A DNA stretch of 64,000 nt from Todiramphus chloris collaris (taxonomy: Eukaryota; Chordata; Aves; Coraciiformes; Alcedinidae). Below the pieces are notes generated by a model. The model searched no databases and was not told where the DNA came from. It saw only the letters and a list, made by a program, of their open reading frames with translations. The translations under genes and the position numbers were made by a program. Shown here piece after piece: positions 59,001 to 64,000 of this stretch; position 1 is the first letter of the stretch; every line of letters begins with the position of its first letter. The stretch lies in the NCBI GenBank assembly GCA_025345505.1, contig JANVCC010000021.1, positions 34,035,161-34,099,160 on the forward strand. Reading direction: 5' to 3'.

Positions 59001-62000
59001 TCAATTTAATGTTAGTATGATGGTACTGGGCACTGTGTAAATATTAGATTTTGGTACCCTAAATAATAATATATTCCAGTGTGTAATAAAGAAAGATTAA
59101 TTGCATTATAAAAAAAAAAAGAAAAGGCAGCAAATTCTTTAAAGTAGTATTTCTCAATAATTTTTGTGCTTGTTATTGATGAAAGGACTGATTAATTTTA
59201 AATGAAAATAAGAATGTATTGTGCAGTGCTGAGATTTTTTTTTTTCTATAACTAAGCTTTCGATGATTATTTAGTACTTGTGTTTTCCTGCACCTTGTTT
59301 TCTCCATCCTTTGAAATGTATAGATAGCAGTGATGTAGCAATGACACTATTATGGAGAAACCTAATATTGATGTGTATTGCCTTTTTTTGATATGAAAGT
59401 TCCTCAGGCGCTTTCATGTAATACATCTTCAGACTGCTTTCTGATTTATCAGCCAGGGGATCCAGAAATTGAGAAAATCACAACCTAATTTGTGTTTTTT
59501 TAAAAAATATGTGCTTGAATTTTTAAATACATATGCATTTTTAATATATTTTTATATAAATACTGATACATCTTTACAGACTTTTACAGTTCTGAAAGTC
59601 AGCTGGTCTCAGAAAGACTAGTTGAGTACTGAATATAATGATTTTGTTCTTACAAAAGTTTTTGACCTTGAATACTTTGGGATGTTAAAAAAAATCATAT
59701 ATCTATCATAAAGCTGTTAAGAAGATACAACAAATTGTAACACTTAAGTCTTATTCTTTAGATATAAAATTTTGTTTTCCAGTGTTTACAACAAAACTAC
59801 ATAAAACAAATGATAGGAATGTAATTTTTGATTCAAGAGAAGTTTCATGTTAATATAGCAAAGCTATCTATACCTTGTGCTTACATTCTAGTCTTCTTTG
59901 AATGAACATTGAGCTTGAAGTTTTTTGAGCTAGTCATTCTTTACTTGCTCAGAAGAGTAAGATACTATCTTAGTCAGAGGCAATGGATTAAAAAAAAATT
60001 AAATAATATAAAAAAGAAATAATATATAAATAATAAATTTGCTCCAGTTATGTTTAAAACACTGTTTAGATCATGTTGAAGTGAATGTAAACCTGAAATA
60101 CATTAGTGTGATTTTGCAGAACTCAGCATTATTTAACAGTATTGCCATAAAAAAGAATTGTCGTTAAGTGTTTTGGTTACTTGTCTAGTTCCCATATTCA
60201 TGTTCATCTCATATCTGCACCATAACCAGGGCAAGGTCCAGGTTCACTCCAGTTCTCTGAAGTTCACACACTGCAGTTTAAGCAGAAATAAATGCAAAGT
60301 GCAGAGATCATCTGAGATCTGAGGTGTGTCCCAGCAGCCATATCCAGACTGATCCAGATATCAAGACTTTTAATGTAGCTTTGAACAAATGAGAGCATTC
60401 AGTTTCTAGGAGCTTTTAGGAAGCCAATCCCTGACAAAACACTACTGGACCTCAGAGCAGCACTGGCCTCTTCTGTGCCCTTTATGACATCGTTAGAGGA
60501 TTTGGACAAGTTGTCTCAAAGACAAGGAAGTCAGTCCTGTGATTGACAAAATGTAGAGTCAGTTCCACACGGTGGAGTTAGCTGCTTTGTCCACTCATAG
60601 GAGAGTGGGGAAGATGTACAAAAGATATTGTAATCTAAATTTGCTAAAATAAGTAGAATTATTGATCATGTAGCATTAAACATTCGCTTATGAATTGTCA
60701 AGATGGGAACATATGTACTTGATTTACTGCCCCTATTTTACTGCAATCAGTGTTCTCATTTATATTTATCAGAGGACATGTCCATCTCCTTCAACCATTG
60801 ACCAGTTGTCTCAGTATTCCCATCACACTTTATAAATGAAGAAATAGTTTTTTAATACACATTAATGGATTATTAATAAAAGCACTCATAATAGTTACAG
60901 CATAAATCTAATTTACCTAGGGAAGCTGAGACACCTGGTTACTAAATAGAAGAGTGATAGTATTGTTAAATAACATTTATTACCTATGTAATGATTTTGA
61001 TCTATGGATATAGTTTGCAGTGACTGACAGAGCAATGTGAGCTTTAGAATTTTACTCTTGGAGATGAGAATACAGAAATGACTTAACCAAAGAGCAAACA
61101 AACCCCCTGATTTCTGCTGGAACAATCTTAAAATGTCTTAAAATATTTCATTTATTTATTTTATTTGCAAACACTATTATTATTAGATTTTTTTTCTGTA
61201 AAGTTATGTGAACATCAAAACATTTTATTTTTCTTGTATTCTAGATATAGAAAGCCTATTACTCTTTGAAGCTTGAAAGGGAACCTTCATTCATTGCACA
61301 TTATTGAGTAACCAATTCTTTGAGAATACTCCCTGCTGAGAAGCAAAGGTTGATAGTGAAGGCTAATATAACTACACATTTTTATTCATCTATCTAGACC
61401 AGATAAATTCTAAGTGCACATTTTAATAGAGCTTAATGAGGTTTCTCACTGTTTATAGGCTATGTCTATGCCATCGTAATTAGTACTGAGGTATTGTTCA
61501 CTCTTGTCTTAATAAGAGCTTCATTTTAGCCTTTGTAAGAGGTCCTGCTATTTTTTTTTTTTTGCTTCATTGCTTTGCTTTATTGATCGTTATATGACAT
61601 GGTAAGCAATTAAGTATGACTGTGGAAGAAATTAAATCACAAAATGTGCATTAATGGTCAGGCTTAAATCCATAAAAGTAGTGAAACTGAATTTAAGGTT
61701 GAAACCATACTTACTTTACCTCCTTGTGCCTATGAACTTCAGCTTGTATGCTATTCAAGTTCATTTATTCTTTTCATCTCAGTAGCTGTACACAATGTGG
61801 ATGAATAATGGCAATGTTTACTATATAATTCAGCATTTCCTTTCATTGTGAATCTTTCAAGAGCTCAATATTTTACTGATGATAGTTTTATCTTTTTAAA
61901 GAAAACATTAAAAATATCCATGGACACTATCTATACATGGAAATGCATTTAAGAAGCTCCAGCTTAACCTATGACTCCAATCTTTTGTTCAATATATTTT

Positions 62001-62635
62001 TATATTGTCAATAAAATATCTGAAAGATATTTCATCACAAAGACACATTTATAATATGCATAAGCAATATCCTCAGAAGCATCCCTATGTGGATCTTACA
62101 AATACATCTTTTTGAAGTGTTCTTTAAATTCTGCACTGAAAATTTCTTTTAATTGATGTGCATAATAGGAATTATTTCCTACTGCACATTAGCAAAAGAA
62201 TGGCTTCTCAAGAAGCTGTGCTGATTTATACCGAAGAAGTTCTGTTACACTGTATGTGGTCTTGAATAGAAAAAACACCCCAAAAAAATCTCTTGTTCTA
62301 AATTAACTCACTTTTAAAGTTAAAAAGAAAGACTAAAAGAGATTGTCCACAGGCTCCAATATGCAAACACTTTTAATTTAAATTACAAGGCTATGCATAC
62401 TTGTAGGCAACTTATATCAAAAACATGCTACAGCAAATTGTTTGACAGTTGTAACAATAATCTTACACATTTAAATGTATGGTAAATACATTTAGCTAAG
62501 ATGTGTCTTTAGTCTTATTTGCAGGTTGATTTCCAGCAAAGAAATAATAAGTTGACATGAAATTACAATTTAATTAAACAAATACATGTTCTTCTATTTA
62601 CCTATGATTTTGTTTTAATTTTAAGACTAGGAAAT
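56093..62635. other. Long AT-rich noncoding stretch
   Basis: The largest interval without any recognised element (6.5 kb). Holds A-runs at 57022-57037 and 57688-57704. A moderately GC-richer patch at about 60210-60600 matches nothing I recognise. Open frames are rare and at most 70 codons. Confidence 0.45.
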
Positions 62636-63202
62636 TGTCCTGGTTTTGTCTGGGACAGAACTGATTTTCCTTCTAAGTAGCTAGAATAGTGCTGTGTCCT
62701 GGATTCGGTATGGGAATTAGGATGAGAAGAATGTTGATAATATACTGATGTTTTGAGTTGTTGGTAAGAAATCAAGGATTTTTCAACTTCCTGTGTCTTG
62801 CTAGTGTATAGGTACACAAGCAGCTGGAGGGGAGAATAGCCAGAGTAACAGACCAAAATTGTCCAATGGAATATTCCATATCATGCAAAGTCATGCTCAG
62901 TATGTAGATGAGGTGTGCCAGGGAGATGAGGCTCTTCCAGGATTCTGGTGATTGCTAGTTGAGAGCAGGCTGGGCATTGGTCAGTGGGTGGTAAGCACTT
63001 GCATTGTACATCACTCATTCATAAATTTCATTATTACTGTTATTATCACTATTATTTATTATTGTATTTTATTTCAATTATTAAATTGTTTTTATCTCAG
63101 CTTATGAATCCCATTACCTCTGACTCTCCATTCCCTGGGGATGGGGGAGGGTGAGCAAGTGGCTGCATGGTGTTTGGCTGTTGGCTGAGTTCAAACCACG
63201 CA
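62636..63202 (+). mobile_element. Solo LTR (ERVL-like family), 567 bp
   Basis: It starts TGTCCTGGTTTTGTCTGGGA and ends near CAAACCACGCA. It shares ordered U3 and R-U5 blocks with 46274-46878: AGTGCTGTGTCCTGGATTCG, GTTGATAATATACTGATGTT, GTCATGCTCAGTAT, GGTCAGTGGGTGGTAAGCAC, TTATCTCAGCTTATGA. Flanks GAAAT (62631-62635) and CAAAT (63203-63207) fit a 5-bp duplication with one change. The TATA site is degraded to TATGTAGA. There is no internal retroviral sequence. The minus-strand frame 62602-62856 is LTR antisense. Confidence 0.9.
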
Positions 63203-63940
63203 CAAATGTTAGTTCAATCATTCTGATCTTGCAGAATATCCCTGTTTGATAATCCTTAGTCAAATTATCTGGTTTTAGGAAAATAGACTGTATTTTCAGG
63301 GAAGATTATTCCCCAAATATATAAAAACAAAATATGAGGATTTGAGAAGAAAAAATATTATTGTACTGAAAAAGTTATGACCACAAACAGGCCTAAAGTA
63401 AACACATCAAACCAAGGAATAATAAAATAATAAATAATCAAAATTCTGTTGGTGTGGAGTAGGGAATCTTTTTCCTCTAATAAAAGACTTACTATCACTT
63501 TCTGTGATAGAACAGCAAATCAGATCACTCTTTGAGTCTGTCCAAACTATTTCCTTGAAGCAAGCATTACAAAAGTTTAAAGGATATATAGGAATCCATC
63601 TCTTATTGGAATATTAACACTAGTGGTTAATTCATTAGTGAGTGAAGCCTCAAAATTAACAAGAAGACATACCAGAAACTAAATGTTTACTTACCACTAT
63701 ACCCTTGCCAATGTGCATGGTCCTCCCTTATGATGCCTCTAAAGTTTGAGTTCTGTCTCCCTAAGCCCTGTAAGCTCTCTGCTCTTCTCAGAAGCGTCTC
63801 TGCTTGACATATAAGTTTTAATTAGAGAGCCCAAAAGACTCTTTTTCTCTGCCTAATGCATCCTACTACATAGAAACTTCTATTTCTTAACACATTCAGT
63901 TGATCATAAGGGAAGGACCAATTTCTTGCTCCTTCAATAC
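63203..63940. other. AT-rich noncoding sequence
   Basis: Nothing recognised between the LTR and the purine tract. Confidence 0.45.
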
Positions 63941-64000
63941 AAAAGAAAAAGAAAAAGAAAAAGAAAAAGAAAAAGAAAAAGAAAAAGAAAAAGAAAAAGA
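63941..64000 (+). repeat. (AAAAAG)n homopurine microsatellite, cut by window end
   Basis: A hexamer array of AAAAAG, pure purine on the plus strand for at least 60 nt and continuing beyond the window. It is the reverse complement of the CTTTTT unit at 4932-5149. Confidence 0.97.

Noticed and set aside
1-64000. Bacterial-type systems (operons, defence islands, phage, plasmid)
   Set aside because: No dense coding, ribosome-binding sites or operon structure; all diagnostic repeats are vertebrate, specifically avian.

Overview
The window looks like noncoding bird (Aves) DNA. The diagnosis rests on many 5'-truncated CR1 LINE fragments with the avian 3' tail (variants of ATTCTATGATTCT) and on several solo endogenous-retrovirus LTRs of types I know from bird genomes. 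Base composition is strongly AT-rich. Nothing resembles bacterial, phage or plasmid gene organisation. I cannot name the species, and family names here come from recognising consensus features, not from a database search.

No host protein-coding exon, tRNA, rRNA or known ncRNA could be supported. All long open frames fall in four classes: remnants of CR1 ORF2 (reverse transcriptase), open frames inside LTRs, low-complexity translations of pyrimidine/purine tracts, and chance frames in AT-rich DNA. The window is best read as intergenic (gene-desert) or deep-intronic sequence.

Layout: 0.5-1.2 kb, minus-strand LTR (partner of the LTR at 29.4 kb). 4.9-6.1 kb, a 218-nt homopyrimidine tract and a (TTCCC)11 array. 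6.7-8.8 kb, a mosaic of plus-strand CR1 pieces split by a 320-bp solo LTR with a 6-bp target duplication. 14.1-14.5 kb, CR1. 16.3-16.7 kb, LTR. 18.2-19.8 kb, old plus-strand CR1 with a minus-strand CR1 nested in it. 21.6 kb, CR1 tail. 23.1-23.5 kb, LTR. 29.4-30.2 kb, complete 821-bp solo LTR with a 5-bp target duplication. 35.8 and 36.8 kb, two CR1 tails in opposite orientation. 41.0-41.7 kb, minus-strand LTR. 44.8-45.3 kb, LTR and CR1 pieces. 46.3-46.9 kb, LTR with a TATA box. 47.2-48.2 kb, two minus-strand CR1 copies in tandem. 49.6-50.2 kb, LTR with a triplicated 18-bp unit where its TATA region should be. 53.0-54.1 and 55.0-55.6 kb, plus-strand CR1. 55.6-56.1 kb, minus-strand LTR. 62.6-63.2 kb, LTR. 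The window ends inside an (AAAAAG)n tract. Roughly a fifth of the window is recognisable transposon; the rest holds no feature I can support.

The elements form no pathway. Their interest is historical: nested insertions give relative ages, solo LTRs record recombination between LTRs of lost proviruses, and several LTRs still carry promoter or polyadenylation signals. I found no evidence of an undescribed multi-gene system.
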